64,000 nt of DNA from Armatimonadota bacterium (GCA_031459765.1 JAVKHY010000006.1:1-64000), one strand, 5' to 3'. Positions 50,214 through 61,877 are shown, numbered from the stretch's first letter. Notes: a model not told the origin generated them from the letters alone. Made by a program: numbers and translations.

Positions 50214-50470
50214 CGGGTCACCGCCCGGAGCATCCCCACCAGTTCCGCCTCGTTCGAGGGGCCGTATCCCGCCCGTATCAGGGTGCCATCGCCTCCGACG
50301 ACCGCCCAGAAGGGCTGATAGGTCAAGACGCCCGACAGGCCTCCCGGGAGTCCGGCAGTCCTATCCCGACGAACCGGACTCCTTTCCCTTTCCATTCCCG
50401 CCACGTCCGCTCCCACACGGGGGCGTCACGGTTGCAGACAGGATCGCCGCCGCAACCGCCGTCCATCGGG
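50210..50470 (-). pseudogene. Frameshifted TlpA-like thioredoxin remnant
   Basis: Two TlpA-like blocks are visible in different frames. From about 50430 the minus strand encodes CNRDAPVWERTWREWKGKG followed by VRFVGIGLPDSREA, then a stop. From about 50350 another frame encodes GLSGVLTYQPFWAVVGGDG followed by TLIRAGYGPSNEAELVGMLRAV and the stop that overlaps ccdA. About 20-30 residues are missing between the blocks, and the region that should encode the WCxxC strand is garbled. The natural reading is an inactivated partner of CcdA. Sequencing error could account for one frame change but not for the missing segment. Confidence 0.6.
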
Positions 50471-50560
50471 CCAGCCCTCCACAGGGCGCGAGGAGTCCTC
50501 GAAGGAAGCTCACGCCTGCACGACCTACCAGGTCATTGTACAGTCTGGCGGGCCGGCGCG

Positions 50561-51364
50561 TCATCGGCGGCGCGGCCGCCCCCGCAACGTCCGAATGCGC
50601 ACGGAGGTCCCCGGGACCGCCCGCAGCACCGAGACCGCGCTGCCTTCGCGGACGGCGATCTCGACGAAGCCGTCGCTCCCCGGCACCACGACGGGGCGTC
50701 CCCGAACGCCGTCGGCGTAGGTGCGCCCGACGGAGGCCGACGCCTCGCGGCGCCCGACGCGGACGGCCACCCTCCTCCCCGCCGCGGGGAGGAGGGCGAC
50801 GGGGAGGTTGGTGATCACGTTGCCGAAGGGATCGATGTAGATCACCTCCCCGACCAGGACCTCTCCTTCGAGGCGTCCCGTCCCAAACTCCAGGTCCACG
50901 ACCTCCGAAGCCGGCACCCCTAAGGCCTCGGGAGGCGTGCCGCGGGCCAGAAGAGCTGCGGCCGGCGCGAAGAGGTCGCGCCCGTGGAAGGTCGTCGAGC
51001 GCACGGCGCGCACCAGGCGTTCGTCGGTGATAACATAGGGCCGCGGCCTCCCCACCCTCCGCGCCGCGGGCAGCAGCAGCCCGTTGTCCGGGCCGACGAA
51101 GTACTGCCCCCCCGAGGCGACGATCAGCGGCCGGCGGGCGGTGCCCACCCCCGGGTCGACGACGGCGAGATGGACGGTCCCCGCCGGCACGAAGGGCGCG
51201 ATCGTCGAGAGCAGGTAGGCGCCCGCGCGGACGTCGTGGCGGGGCACGTCGTGGCTGATGTCCACCAGCAGGTGCTGCCCGCAGGAGACCAGGACGGCCT
51301 TCATCGCCGCCGGATAGGGGCTGTGGGAACCGAAGTCGCTCAGCAGGGTGACCAGCGTCGGCAT
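50561..51364 (-). CDS. SAM hydroxide adenosyltransferase (DUF62 family)
   Basis: 267 residues with the family signatures: LVTLLSDFGSHSPYPAAMKAV near the start, VVDPGVGTARRPL, FVGPDNGLL, TTFHGRDLFAPAAALLARG, and the C-terminal EVIYIDPFGNVITNLP. The family hydrolyses S-adenosylmethionine to adenosine and methionine, and is related to chlorinases and fluorinases but lacks their halide site. It may limit SAM. It lies between the TlpA remnant and mutM on the same strand. Confidence 0.9.
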   Translation of the reverse strand: MPTLVTLLSDFGSHSPYPAAMKAVLVSCGQHLLVDISHDVPRHDVRAGAYLLSTIAPFVPAGTVHLAVVDPGVGTARRPLIVASGGQYFVGPDNGLLLPAARRVGRPRPYVITDERLVRAVRSTTFHGRDLFAPAAALLARGTPPEALGVPASEVVDLEFGTGRLEGEVLVGEVIYIDPFGNVITNLPVALLPAAGRRVAVRVGRREASASVGRTYADGVRGRPVVVPGSDGFVEIAVREGSAVSVLRAVPGTSVRIRTLRGRPRRR

Positions 51365-51401
51365 CAGGGCGCGGTGCGGTTGCGGCCGGCCATCTCGCCG
51401 T

Positions 51402-52259
51402 TCACTTCAGCAGGCGCGACAGCCGCCGGTCGGCGTAGACCTTCCCGCCGGTCTGGCACGACGGGCAGTAGCAGGTCTCCTCCTCGGCGTAGGCGACCCG
51501 GGCCAGCGTGGTTCCGCAGCGCGGACAGGGTGCGCCGGCCCGGCGGTGGATGCGCAGCAACGGCAGCGGCTCCTTCTGCGGCAGGACGCCCCTGAAGTAG
51601 GCCCGGTGCTCCTCCAGGGCACGCTGCAGCGTTTCACGGATTGCCCCGAGCAGCGCCGCGGTCTGAGCAGGGCTCAGCGCGGAGGTGGGCGCAAAGGGCG
51701 ACAGCCGCGCCTCCCAGAGGATCTCGTCGGCCCAGGCGTTGCCGATCCCGGTCAGGTAGCGCTGCAGGGTGAGGAACCGCTTCAGCTGAACGCGCTCCGC
51801 CTGCAGCATCCCGTGAAGGCGGTCGGGCGTGAGCTCCGGGGCAAACGGATCCGTCCCCAGGTCGCGCAGCGGCCCGGCGGCGGCGAGGACGTCTGCGGGC
51901 AGCAGGTAGGCCGAGGCGCGCTTTTTCGGACCCGGTTCCACCAACCGGAGCTCGCGCCCGTCGTCCAGCCGCAGGACCAGCGCCAGATCCTTTCCGGCCC
52001 TGGCGCGCGGCGCCCCGATCTGCAGGCGGCCGTCGCGCATCAGGTGCAGGACGAGGGTCAGTCCGCCGCTCAGGTCGAGGACGATGAACTTGGCCACGCG
52101 CCCGACCCCGAGGAGGGACCGGCCGACCAGCGCCTCCAGCGGGGGATCGTAGCTCTTCATCAGGGAGACGGAGTGCAGTCGCAGGGCGACGACGGTGCGC
52201 CCGCGGACCTGCGCGTCGAGATTCTCGGCCAGCACCTGCAGGAACGGGAGCTCAGGCAT
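51402..52259 (-). CDS. mutM: Fpg/Nei-type DNA glycosylase
   Basis: 285 residues. The opening MPELPFLQVLAENL has the catalytic Pro2/Glu3 pair. Lys57 in GRVAKFIVLD, NAWADEILWEARLSPFAP, and a C-terminal zinc finger (CPRCGTTLARVAYAEEETCYCPSC) complete the family. It removes oxidised bases such as 8-oxoguanine and cuts the abasic site. It is divergent from MutM around the central loop, so the base preference is open. The start overlaps the alaX stop by eight bases. Confidence 0.9.
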   Translation of the reverse strand: MPELPFLQVLAENLDAQVRGRTVVALRLHSVSLMKSYDPPLEALVGRSLLGVGRVAKFIVLDLSGGLTLVLHLMRDGRLQIGAPRARAGKDLALVLRLDDGRELRLVEPGPKKRASAYLLPADVLAAAGPLRDLGTDPFAPELTPDRLHGMLQAERVQLKRFLTLQRYLTGIGNAWADEILWEARLSPFAPTSALSPAQTAALLGAIRETLQRALEEHRAYFRGVLPQKEPLPLLRIHRRAGAPCPRCGTTLARVAYAEEETCYCPSCQTGGKVYADRRLSRLLK

Positions 52260-53472
52260 GGAGCGCCTGCCGCAGCGCCGCGCGCGCCGCCTCCACCGCC
52301 GCCTCCATGGACTCCGCCGGGAGCACGCCCCGGGCGAACTCCGGCCGGCCGCCGCCTTTGCCTCCCAAGGGCTCCAGCACCGCCCGCAGGATCGCCGCGG
52401 CGTCCACGGCCACCGACGGGGAGCGGGCCACGACCAGCCGTCCCCGCGCGGCCAGCGCCACCGCCGCCTCCCCGGCGGCGATGATCCGCCCGGCCAGGGC
52501 CGCGGCCTCGTCGGGCGGCCGGTCCAGCACGGCGGCGACGATCTTCGGCGATCCCGACGCCTGCGCCAGGTAGTCGGCGGCTTCCCGGGTCAGCAGCCGC
52601 GTCAGCGTTTCCTGCAGGGCGCGCTCGCGCTCCCGCAGCGCGGCGCCGAGGCGTCCCACCGCCTCCTTCACCTCGCGGTCGGCCACGGACAGCGAGGCGG
52701 CCACGTCCCTGAGCAGGGTGTGCTTCCACCGGTAGTCGCGGAGCGCCCGCCCGCCGCAGAGGAACGCGACGCGCACGCCGCCTTTGTAGCGCTCCCACCC
52801 GGTGATCTTGATCAGCCCGATCTCCCCGGTGCGGCGGACGTGGGTGCCGCCGCAGCTGGAGCGGTCGAACTCCGCCACCTCGACCACGCGGATCTCCCCG
52901 CGCCTTTTCGCCGGCCGCCGCAGGCCCAGGGTCGGCACCTGGGACTCGTCCACGAACCGCACAGACACCGGCCTGTCCTCGACCACCACGGCGTTGGCCA
53001 GGTCCTCGATCTGCGCCGCCGTCTCGTCGGTGAGGTCGGGCCGATCGAGATCCAGCGTGCAGGCCTCGGTTCCGAAGTGCACCGACGTGGTCTGCGCCCC
53101 GCACACCCGCAGCGCGGCCTGGGAGAGGATGTGCTGCCCGGTGTGCTGCTGCATGTGGTCGAAGCGCCGCGGCCAGTCGATCTCCCCGCGCACCACCCCC
53201 GCCACCGGCGCGTCCGTCACGTGCACGATGCGCTCCCCCTCGTCCTGCACGTCCAGCACGGCCGCGGCGCCCAGCGTGCCCCGATCGTGCGGCTGGCCGC
53301 CGGAGGTGGGATAGAAGACGGTGCGGTCGAGCACCACGGCATAGCCCTGCCCGCGGGGTCGGACCTCCAGCACCTGCGCCTCGAAGACGCGCAGGTAGCT
53401 GTCCGCGTAGTACAGCCGCTCCGTGGGGGCGGGTCCGGGGCCCGGCTCAGCGGCGGGAGATCCGCGGTCCAC
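52252..53472 (-). CDS. alaX: AlaX-type alanyl-tRNA editing protein with a DHHA1 domain
   Basis: 406 residues corresponding to the editing and C-Ala halves of AlaRS. Zinc/catalytic residues are His110 and His114 in MQQHTGQHILSQ, and Cys207 and His211 in RSSCGGTHVR. After a coiled-coil stretch (REVKEAVGRLGAALRERERAL) the C-terminal 110 residues look like DHHA1 (PEFARGVLP). It deacylates mis-charged Ser-tRNA(Ala). This is the longer AlaX-L form. The N-terminal 20 residues are Pro-rich and unconserved. Confidence 0.9.
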   Translation of the reverse strand: MDRGSPAAEPGPGPAPTERLYYADSYLRVFEAQVLEVRPRGQGYAVVLDRTVFYPTSGGQPHDRGTLGAAAVLDVQDEGERIVHVTDAPVAGVVRGEIDWPRRFDHMQQHTGQHILSQAALRVCGAQTTSVHFGTEACTLDLDRPDLTDETAAQIEDLANAVVVEDRPVSVRFVDESQVPTLGLRRPAKRRGEIRVVEVAEFDRSSCGGTHVRRTGEIGLIKITGWERYKGGVRVAFLCGGRALRDYRWKHTLLRDVAASLSVADREVKEAVGRLGAALRERERALQETLTRLLTREAADYLAQASGSPKIVAAVLDRPPDEAAALAGRIIAAGEAAVALAARGRLVVARSPSVAVDAAAILRAVLEPLGGKGGGRPEFARGVLPAESMEAAVEAARAALRQALHA

Positions 53473-53475
53473 GGC

Positions 53476-54033
53476 TCACCCGCGGTGCGCGGCGCTCGAG
53501 GCCGGCGCGGGGCCGTCGTACACCGAGGGGGAGAGAAACGGGGCGAGGGCCGCCAGCACCGCCTGTTCCAGCGCGGCCTGCCGATCCAGCAGGCCGCGGG
53601 TCAGCAGCCCCACGGCTCCCAGCGTCTCATGGGCCTCGGGCTCATCCAGATGGGCGTCCACGATCGCCCCGAGCTCTTCACCGGCCAGCGCTCTGCCGGC
53701 GATCCACTCCGGGAGCGGCACGCGCACGCCGGAGGCCAGCCCTTCGCGGCCGCGGCGGTCCACCACGACGGCCCAGGCGCACAGCCACGCCCCGCGCGCA
53801 TCGCGGAAGACGCCGCCTTCGATGCCGATCCCCAGGTCGGCGTCGGTGCGCTCCCGCGCCTGGCAGGCCCGTTGTCTCGCGCCGTGGATCGTCTCCTCTT
53901 CGCCCACGGGCTGCGGGGCCACGCCGGCCGGAACATCCAGGGCTTCGACGGCGGCCTCCGGAAACGCCCGGGCGCAGACGGCGCGGACGGCCCGGAGCTT
54001 GGAGGGGCTGGTCGATCCCAGGACGATGCGCAT
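53476..54033 (-). CDS. yjjX: YjjX-type inosine/xanthosine triphosphatase
   Basis: 185 residues. The SxxxxK opening (GSTSPSKLRAVR), QPVGEEETIHGARQRA, DLGIGIEGGVF and EELGAIVDAHLDEP are as in YjjX/NTPase of the non-canonical purine family. It removes ITP and XTP from the nucleotide pool. The start lies 15 bases from the divergent -10 for lgt, so the promoters overlap. The gene precedes alaX and mutM, a small group of genome/translation quality-control genes. Confidence 0.88.
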   Translation of the reverse strand: MRIVLGSTSPSKLRAVRAVCARAFPEAAVEALDVPAGVAPQPVGEEETIHGARQRACQARERTDADLGIGIEGGVFRDARGAWLCAWAVVVDRRGREGLASGVRVPLPEWIAGRALAGEELGAIVDAHLDEPEAHETLGAVGLLTRGLLDRQAALEQAVLAALAPFLSPSVYDGPAPASSAAHRG

Positions 54034-54048
54034 GGGCGACGGTTCTAG

Positions 54049-54056
54049 TGTATACT
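54049..54056 (+). promoter_or_regulatory. -10 element for lgt
   Basis: TGTATACT, with the GTG start of lgt nine bases after it. At normal spacing transcription begins near the GTG, which implies a leaderless message. The reverse strand holds TATACACT, a possible -10 for the divergent yjjX. Confidence 0.6.
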
Positions 54057-54065
54057 ACGCGCGCC

Positions 54066-54803
54066 GTGGATCCCATTCTCGTGCGCCTGGGTCCCCTGGT
54101 CATCCGCTGGTACGGGGTGATGATGGCGGTGACGATCGTGACCGGGCTGCTGGCCGCCTACCGCCTCGGTTCGCGCTTCGGCGTGGACGCCCGGGCGGTG
54201 GACCGGCTGTCGGTCCTGTTCATCATCCTGGCGTTCGTGGGGGCGCGGCTGGGCTACGTGGTCTCTCACCCCGCCGAGTTCACCGATCCGCTGGAGATCC
54301 TGCGCATCGACCACGGCGGCCTCACCTCCCACGGGGCCATCGCCGGCGGTCTGCTCGCCCTGGGGATCGCCGCCCGCCGCGGCGGCCCACCGTTCTGGGA
54401 TCTGGCCGATACCGTGGTCTGGACGGTGCCGCTGGGGAACATCTTCGTGCGGTTCGGCAACTTCATGAACGGCGAACTCTACGGCGATCCCACCTCGCTC
54501 CCCTGGGCGGTGACCTTCCCGGGCGTGCCCGGCCCGCGGCACCCGCTGCAGCTCTACGAGATGTTCTTCGCCGTGTTGATCCTGGCGGTGACGGTGCCGA
54601 TGTCCCGGCGGCGCGCCTTTCCCGGCCAGTTGTTCTGGACGGTGCTGGTCCTGACCTCGGCCGGCCGGATCGTCCTGGACCTGCTGCGCAGCGAGGACCG
54701 CATCTACGGCATCGTCACGCTGGGACAGATCCCGGCCGCGCTCCTCATCGTCCTCGGACTGGTCTTCCTGAGCCGGGGGCGGCGCGCCGGGACCCGCCGA
54801 TGA
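54066..54803 (+). CDS. lgt: Prolipoprotein diacylglyceryl transferase
   Basis: 245 residues, seven hydrophobic segments. The Lgt signature is at residues about 120-140 (VFGNF-type: IFVRFGNFMNGELYGDPTS) with HGGLTSHGAIAGG and PRHPLQLYEMFF further on. It adds diacylglycerol to the lipobox cysteine of exported prolipoproteins. A longer in-frame start at 54048 would overlap the -10 element; I therefore prefer GTG 54066. Confidence 0.92.
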   Translation: MDPILVRLGPLVIRWYGVMMAVTIVTGLLAAYRLGSRFGVDARAVDRLSVLFIILAFVGARLGYVVSHPAEFTDPLEILRIDHGGLTSHGAIAGGLLALGIAARRGGPPFWDLADTVVWTVPLGNIFVRFGNFMNGELYGDPTSLPWAVTFPGVPGPRHPLQLYEMFFAVLILAVTVPMSRRRAFPGQLFWTVLVLTSAGRIVLDLLRSEDRIYGIVTLGQIPAALLIVLGLVFLSRGRRAGTRR

Positions 54804-54822
54804 CGGCCGGATCCCGGTGACC

Positions 54823-56246
54823 TCAGCGCAGGGCCTGGCCCATCTGCTGGACGAGGGCGGTGAGCGGCGCGGGGAACACGCCCAGCGCCAGGGTGGCCGC
54901 CACCGTGACCAGCAGGGCCGCCGTCAGCCAGCGGTCCCCGGTCAGCGTCACCTCCCCCCGCGGCTCGCCCGTGAACATGGTGTAGGCGACGCGCAGGTAG
55001 AAGTAGGCGGAAACCACGGAGGCCAGGACGCCGACCACGGCCAGAACGGGCTGCCCCGCGTCCAGCGCCGCGGTGAAGACGTAGAGTTTGCCGATGAACC
55101 CGGCGGTGGGAGGGATGCCGGCCAGGGAGACCATGAAGACGGTCATCGCCGCGGCCAGGGCCGGCGAACGGGACGCCAGCCCGGCCAGGTCGGCGATCTG
55201 GTCCGCTTCCCCGCTCCTGCGGGCCACCTGCAGGGCCACGGCGAAGGCGCCGAGCGTCATGAAGGCGTACACCAGCAGATAGAAGACGGCCGCCCGGGCG
55301 CCCTGGTCCGTCCCCGCGGCCACGCCGATCAGGATGAACCCGGCGTGGGAGATGCTGGAGTAGGCCAGCAGCCGCTTCAGATTCGTCTGGCGCAGGGCGG
55401 CTAGGTTCGCCAGGGCCATGGTGAGGAGGCTGAGCAGGGCGAGCACCCCGGCCCACCGCGCCTCGGATCCCACAGGAGGAGGGAAAACCCGCAGCAGGGC
55501 GGCAAAGGCGCCGACCTTGGCGATGACGGACATGTACGCCGTGACCGGCAGCGGCGCGCCTTCGTAGACGTCGGGCGCCCAGCCGTGGAACGGGACGAGG
55601 GCGGCCTTGAAGGCCAGCCCGATCAGCAGCAGCCCCACGCCGGCGTCCAGGAGGAGCGGCGGGGCGGGCGCGGCGGCCAGCCGGACCAGGGCGGTCGATC
55701 CGGTCGCGCCGTAGACCAGGGCGATGCCGTAGAGGAAGATCGCGGTGCTGAAGGCTCCGAGCAGGAAGTACTTCATTCCCGCCTCCTGGGACCGCAGGTC
55801 GGTGCGGGCGAAGCCGGCCAGGACGTACAGCGGGATGGACAACGTCTCCAGCCCCAGGAAGACCATGATCAGGTCGGTGCTCCCCGCCATGACCATCGCC
55901 CCCAGGGCCGCGGTCAGCACCAGGGCGTAGAACTCGCCGGCGGCCAGCCGCGTCCGCTCGACGTATGCCGCCCCCAGGGCCAGGGCCAGCAGCGCGGCCA
56001 GCAGCGCGGCGACCTGGAAGACCATCGTCAGCGGGTCGCGTCCGTACATCCCGCCGAACAGCGACGGCTGCCCGGAATCCAGGCTGAAGGTCGCCCAGAG
56101 CGCCGCGCCCAGCGCCCCGGCCGCCGCCCACCGCAGACTCCCCTGCCGGTGGGAGGGCAGAAAGGTAGCCCAGACCATGACCAGCAGCGTCGCGCCGGCC
56201 ACGATGAGTTCCGGCGTCAGGGCCCGCACCTCGGCGGCGGCGGGCG

Positions 56247-56250
<4 letters not shown>
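54823..56250 (-). CDS. nuoN: NADH-quinone oxidoreductase subunit N
   Basis: 475 residues with about 14 hydrophobic helices. Proton-channel family motifs are visible: LAGFARTDLRSQEAGMKYFLLG, FKAALVPFHGWAPDVYEGAPLP with the central lysine and histidine, and LAYSSISHAGFILIG. It is an antiporter-like subunit of complex I in the cytoplasmic membrane. The GTG start overlaps the nuoM stop by four bases (GTGA). It is the last gene of the nuo operon and converges with lgt 19 bases away. Confidence 0.93.
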
Positions 56251-57721
<1,471 letters not shown>

Positions 57722-57725
<4 letters not shown>

Positions 57726-59575
57726 CGCAGCCGCCAGAGCCAGTAGCCCAGCATCAATACGGTGCCGGCCAGGATCGCCGCGGCGTAGTGGCGCGCGTAG
57801 CCGGTCTGCAGACGGCGCAGCGCTCCGCCGGCCCGCCCCACGGCGGCCGCCACGCCGTTCACCGCGCCGTCGATCACGCCCAGCTCCACGGGGCCGGCCA
57901 GGGTGCGGCCGAGCCATCGGGCCGGCGCCACGACGGCCCGGGCGTAAAGCGGATCCAGGAGCCAGTGGCTCTCCAGGAACGGCCGCAGCGCGCCGAGACG
58001 GGGTTCGCGCCGCCCCCGGTACACAGAGACGGCGAGCAGGATCCCGAGCACCCCCACGGCGGGTGGCGCCACGGTCGCCCACCGCGGGATGCCGTGCTCG
58101 AGGACCTCCAGGCCGAAGAACTGCTCCAGACTGTGAAGCAGCGGGCGTCCGGCGACGTGCGCTCCCAGGATCCCCCCGACCGTGGAGAGCAGGGCCAGCG
58201 CGGCCATCGGCCACAGCATGACGGCCGGGGCCTCATGGGGATGGGCCGGCCCGGGCGCGGCCGGCGGCGGGGCGAAGGTCATGATGGCGGCGCGGGTGAT
58301 GTAGACCGAGGTCACCAGGGCGGCGATCAGCCCCACCAGCCACACCGCGAGGAAGCCGGCGGCCGGCCCGCGCGCGAAGGCCGCCTCCAGGATGAGGTCC
58401 TTGCTGAAGAAGCCGGCGAAGGGCGGCACGCCGGCCATGGCCAGGGCGCCGATGAGAAACCCCCACATCGTCCAGCGCATCGGCCCGCCCAATCCGCCCA
58501 GTCGGCGCATGTCGATGACCCCGTGCATGGCGTGCATCACGCTGCCCGCGGCCAGGAAGAGCAGCGCCTTGAAGAAGGCCTGGGTCGTCAGGTGGAACAT
58601 CCCGGCCTGGGGGGCCAGGACGCCCATGCCGAGGAACATGTACCCGAGCTGGCTGATCGTGGAGAAGGCCAGCACGCGCTTGAGGTCCCACTGCACCAGA
58701 GCCACCGTCGCGGCGAAGACGCTGGTGGCCGCCCCGATTGCGGCCACCACGGGGAGGACGGTCTCGGCCCGCAGGAACAGCGGGTAGAGCCGGCCCACCA
58801 TGTACACGCCGGCCGTGACCATCGTGGCGGCGTGGATCAGCGCCGAGACCGGCGTGGGGCCCTCCATCGCGTCGGGTAGCCAGGTGTACAGGGGCAGCTG
58901 CGCCGACTTCCCGGTGGCGCCGGCGAACAGCAGGAGCGTGATCACCGCGGCGGTGCCGGCGGAGATCGCGGTCGCCCGGGCCGCGGTCTCCCGCAGGTCC
59001 AGCGTCCCGGCGGTGAGGCCCAGGAGGATCATCCCGAGCAGGAAGGCGGCGTCACCGATGCGGTTGACCATGAAGGCCTTGCGTCCGGCGGTCGCCGCCC
59101 GCTCGCGGTCGAACCAGAAGGCGATCAGCAGGTAGGAACACAGCCCGACCAGCTCCCAGCCCACGAACAGGGCCGGCAGCGAATCGCCCAGCACCAGCAG
59201 CAGCATCGACCCCAGAAAGAGGTTGAGGTAGCTGAAGTAGCGGCTGTAGGCGGGATCGTCCCCCATATAGCCGATGGAGTAGACGTGGATGAGGAAGCCC
59301 ACGCCGCTGACGACGAGCACCATCACCGCAGAGAGGGGGTCCAAGAGCAGCCCCAGGCGGATGTGGACGTCGCCGGAGCGGATCCACTCCCACAGGGGCA
59401 CGGCCCAGCCGGAGGCGACCTGCGGATTCCGAACCGCCGCCAGTGCGGCGGCGAAGGAGAGGCCGGCACTGCCGGCGCCGAGGAGCCCGACCGCCTGCCG
59501 GGGCAGTCGGCCGGCGAAGATCCCGTTGAGGAGCCACCCGGCCAGCGGAAAGGCGATGATCAGGATCAGCAGCAT
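57722..59575 (-). CDS. nuoL: NADH-quinone oxidoreductase subunit L
   Basis: 617 residues with the family's motifs: LLLDPLSAVMVLVVSGVGFLIHVYSIGYM, ALFVGWELVGLCSYLLIAFW, SAQLPLYTWLPDAMEGPTPVSALIHAATMVTAGVY split across two helices, and LAFSTISQLGYMFLGMG. It is the distal antiporter-like subunit carrying the long lateral helix at its C-terminus. It ends before nuoM with a four-base overlap and begins nine bases after nuoK. Confidence 0.94.
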
Positions 59576-59584
59576 CGGCGGATC

Positions 59585-59887
59585 TCAGCCCCGCAGCAGG
59601 TCCACGTCATCGATATCCACGGTCTCGCGGGCGCGGAAGATGGCGAGGATGATGGACAGGCCCACCACCACCTCCACCGCGGCCACGACCATGACGAAGA
59701 ACACCGTCACCTGCCCCTCCAGCGAGCCCAGCTGGCGGGCGAAGGCGACAAAGGTCAGGTTCACCGCGTTCAGCATCAGCTCGATGGACATGAAGACGAT
59801 CAGGGCGTTGCGCCGGATCAGCACGCCGACGGCGCCCAGGGTGAAGAGGACGGCGCCGAGCGCCAAGTAGTAGGCGACGGGGATCAC
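59585..59887 (-). CDS. nuoK: NADH-quinone oxidoreductase subunit K
   Basis: 100 residues, three membrane helices. The two buried glutamates are present in [14 protein letters not shown] and [17 protein letters not shown]. It couples electron transfer to proton movement in complex I. The GTG start overlaps nuoJ by four bases. Confidence 0.95.
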   Translation of the reverse strand: MIPVAYYLALGAVLFTLGAVGVLIRRNALIVFMSIELMLNAVNLTFVAFARQLGSLEGQVTVFFVMVVAAVEVVVGLSIILAIFRARETVDIDDVDLLRG

Positions 59888-60396
59888 GGCGGCGCTCCCC
59901 GGGCGAGGACCACGGCGGCGACGATCCCGACGATCAGGATCATCGAGGCCAGCTCGAAGGGCAGGACGTACCGGGTGAACAGCGTCTCCGCCACCGCCTG
60001 AGCGGTGCCGAACTCCCCGCCCACCGCCGGCGGCGGAGGGGTGGCGGCGGTGCGGAGGACGGCGGCGGCCGCCGCCAGAAAGGCCGCGGCCAGGACCAGC
60101 CCCACCGGCCGCTGCCGGGGCAACTTGGTCGCCCGGCCCTCACCGCTGCGGATGTGCAGGAGCATCACGACGAAGAGGAAGAGGACGACGATGGCGCCGG
60201 CGTAGATGATCACCTGGAGGACGGCGATGAACTGCGCAGCCAGGAGGAGGTAGAGGACGGCCAGGCTGCCCAGGACCAGCAGGAGGGCCAGGGCGGCGCG
60301 GACCGGCGGATGGGCCAGGATGATGCCGACCCCCCCGGCCAGGGCGCCTGTTGCCGCCAGGATGAAGAGGACGACCTCCGCCACCTGCGCCTCCAC
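59884..60396 (-). CDS. nuoJ: NADH-quinone oxidoreductase subunit J
   Basis: 170 residues, five hydrophobic helices, with [21 protein letters not shown], the family's signature helix 3. It is a membrane subunit of complex I. It begins with GTG at 60396 and follows nuoI by six bases. Confidence 0.92.
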   Translation of the reverse strand: MEAQVAEVVLFILAATGALAGGVGIILAHPPVRAALALLLVLGSLAVLYLLLAAQFIAVLQVIIYAGAIVVLFLFVVMLLHIRSGEGRATKLPRQRPVGLVLAAAFLAAAAAVLRTAATPPPPAVGGEFGTAQAVAETLFTRYVLPFELASMILIVGIVAAVVLARGAPP

Positions 60397-60402
60397 GACC
60401 CG

Positions 60403-60897
60403 CTACACCTCCCGTCCCGGGTCCCGCCCCGAGGCGCCGGGATAGGGCTCCGTCAGCATCGGCTTGGTGTAGATCAGCGACTCCCGCGTGTACCCCGCCA
60501 GTTCGTACTCCCGGCCCAGGACGATCGCCCCCGTGGGGCAGGCCTCCTCGCAGAACCCGCAGAAGATGCAGCGGAGCTCGTTGATCTGGAACTCCTCGGC
60601 GTACCGCTCGCCCTTGCTCACCTGGCGCTCGGGAGTGTTCTCCGCCGCCCGGACGTAGATCGCCTGCGAGGGGCAGACGATCACGCACAGCTCGCACCCC
60701 ACGCAGCGCTCCATCCCGTCCTCGTAGAGGGTGAGCCAGTGGCGGCCCTTGAAGCGGGGCTGGACGGCGGTGCGCTTCTCCTCGGGATACCGGATGGTGA
60801 TGGGCGGCTTGAAGAGATAGCGGAAGGTGATGCCCAGCCCCCTGAGCATCGCCGCTCCCCGGCGCAGGTACGCGGCGGCCGCCGCCCCGGTCCTCAT
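60403..60897 (-). CDS. nuoI: NADH-quinone oxidoreductase subunit I
   Basis: 164 residues with two [4Fe-4S] motifs, CVGCELCVIVCPSQAI and CIFCGFCEEACPTGAI, that carry electrons toward the quinone site. Preceding them is the amphipathic FRYLFKPPITIRYPEEKR stretch. The ATG overlaps the nuoH stop codon (ATGA). Confidence 0.95.
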   Translation of the reverse strand: MRTGAAAAAYLRRGAAMLRGLGITFRYLFKPPITIRYPEEKRTAVQPRFKGRHWLTLYEDGMERCVGCELCVIVCPSQAIYVRAAENTPERQVSKGERYAEEFQINELRCIFCGFCEEACPTGAIVLGREYELAGYTRESLIYTKPMLTEPYPGASGRDPGREV

Positions 60898-61877
60898 GGG
60901 GCCCTCAGGAGGACGACCGCGGAGGTGACCACGATGTTGAGCAACCCCAGCGGCACCAGCACCTTCCATCCGAAGGCCATGAGCTGGTCGTGGCGCACCC
61001 GCGGCAGCGTCGCCCGCAGCCAGATGAAGAAGAAGATGAACACGAAGGTCTTCAGGAAGAACCAGACCGCCCCCGGCAGGAGCGGCCCCTGCCAGCCGCC
61101 CAGGAACAGCGTCGTCGTCAGGGCGCTCATCGTTACGATCCCCAGGTACTCGCCCGCATAGAACATGGCGAACCGGAACCCCCCGTACTCCGTCTGGTAG
61201 CCGGCGACCAGCTCCTGCTCCGCCTCCGGCAGGTCGAAGGGGGCGCGGTTGGTTTCGGCCACGGCGGCGGTGAGGAAGAGGAGGAAGGCCACGGGCTGCA
61301 GGACGACGAACCAGAGGCGCCGCTGCGCCTCCACGATCTCCACCAGGCTCAAGGTGCCCGCGGTCAGGACGACGGCGATGACGGCCAGCCCGAGGGCGAG
61401 TTCGTAACTGATGAGCTGGGCGCTGCTGCGCAGGCTCCCCAGCAGCGAGTACTTGTTGTTGGAGGACCATCCGCCGAGGATGATCCCGTAGACGCCGATG
61501 GAGGAGGCGGCCAGCACCAGCAGGATCCCCACGTTCACGTCCGCCAGGTACAGCGCGACGCGCCGGCCGAAGAGGGAAACCTCCGGGCCGAAGGGGATGA
61601 CGGCATAGACCAACAGCGCCGTGGTCATGCTGATCGCCGGCGCCACCAGGTAGACGAGGACGTCCACCTGAGCCGGGCGGAAGCTTTCCTTGAAGAGGAG
61701 TTTCACGCCGTCCGCCAGCGGCTGGAGCAGCCCGAAGGGTCCCACGCGGTTCGGTCCGTAGCGCACCTGGAACTTCCCCAGCAGCCTGCGCTCCAGCAGC
61801 GTCATGTAGGCGAAGGCCGTCAGCAGCGCCAGGATCAGGATCGCGCTCTTGACGGCGGCTTCCAGCGCGCCGGTCAT
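60894..61877 (-). CDS. nuoH: NADH-quinone oxidoreductase subunit H
   Basis: 327 residues and about eight helices. Quinone-cavity loops are intact: MTLLERRLLGKFQVRYGPNR, LLQPLADGVKLLFKE, ETNRAPFDLPEAEQELVAGY and ATLPRVRHDQLMAFGWKVL. It forms the quinone site with NuoB/D. Its start overlaps the nuoG stop. Confidence 0.95.
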   Translation of the reverse strand: MTGALEAAVKSAILILALLTAFAYMTLLERRLLGKFQVRYGPNRVGPFGLLQPLADGVKLLFKESFRPAQVDVLVYLVAPAISMTTALLVYAVIPFGPEVSLFGRRVALYLADVNVGILLVLAASSIGVYGIILGGWSSNNKYSLLGSLRSSAQLISYELALGLAVIAVVLTAGTLSLVEIVEAQRRLWFVVLQPVAFLLFLTAAVAETNRAPFDLPEAEQELVAGYQTEYGGFRFAMFYAGEYLGIVTMSALTTTLFLGGWQGPLLPGAVWFFLKTFVFIFFFIWLRATLPRVRHDQLMAFGWKVLVPLGLLNIVVTSAVVLLRAP

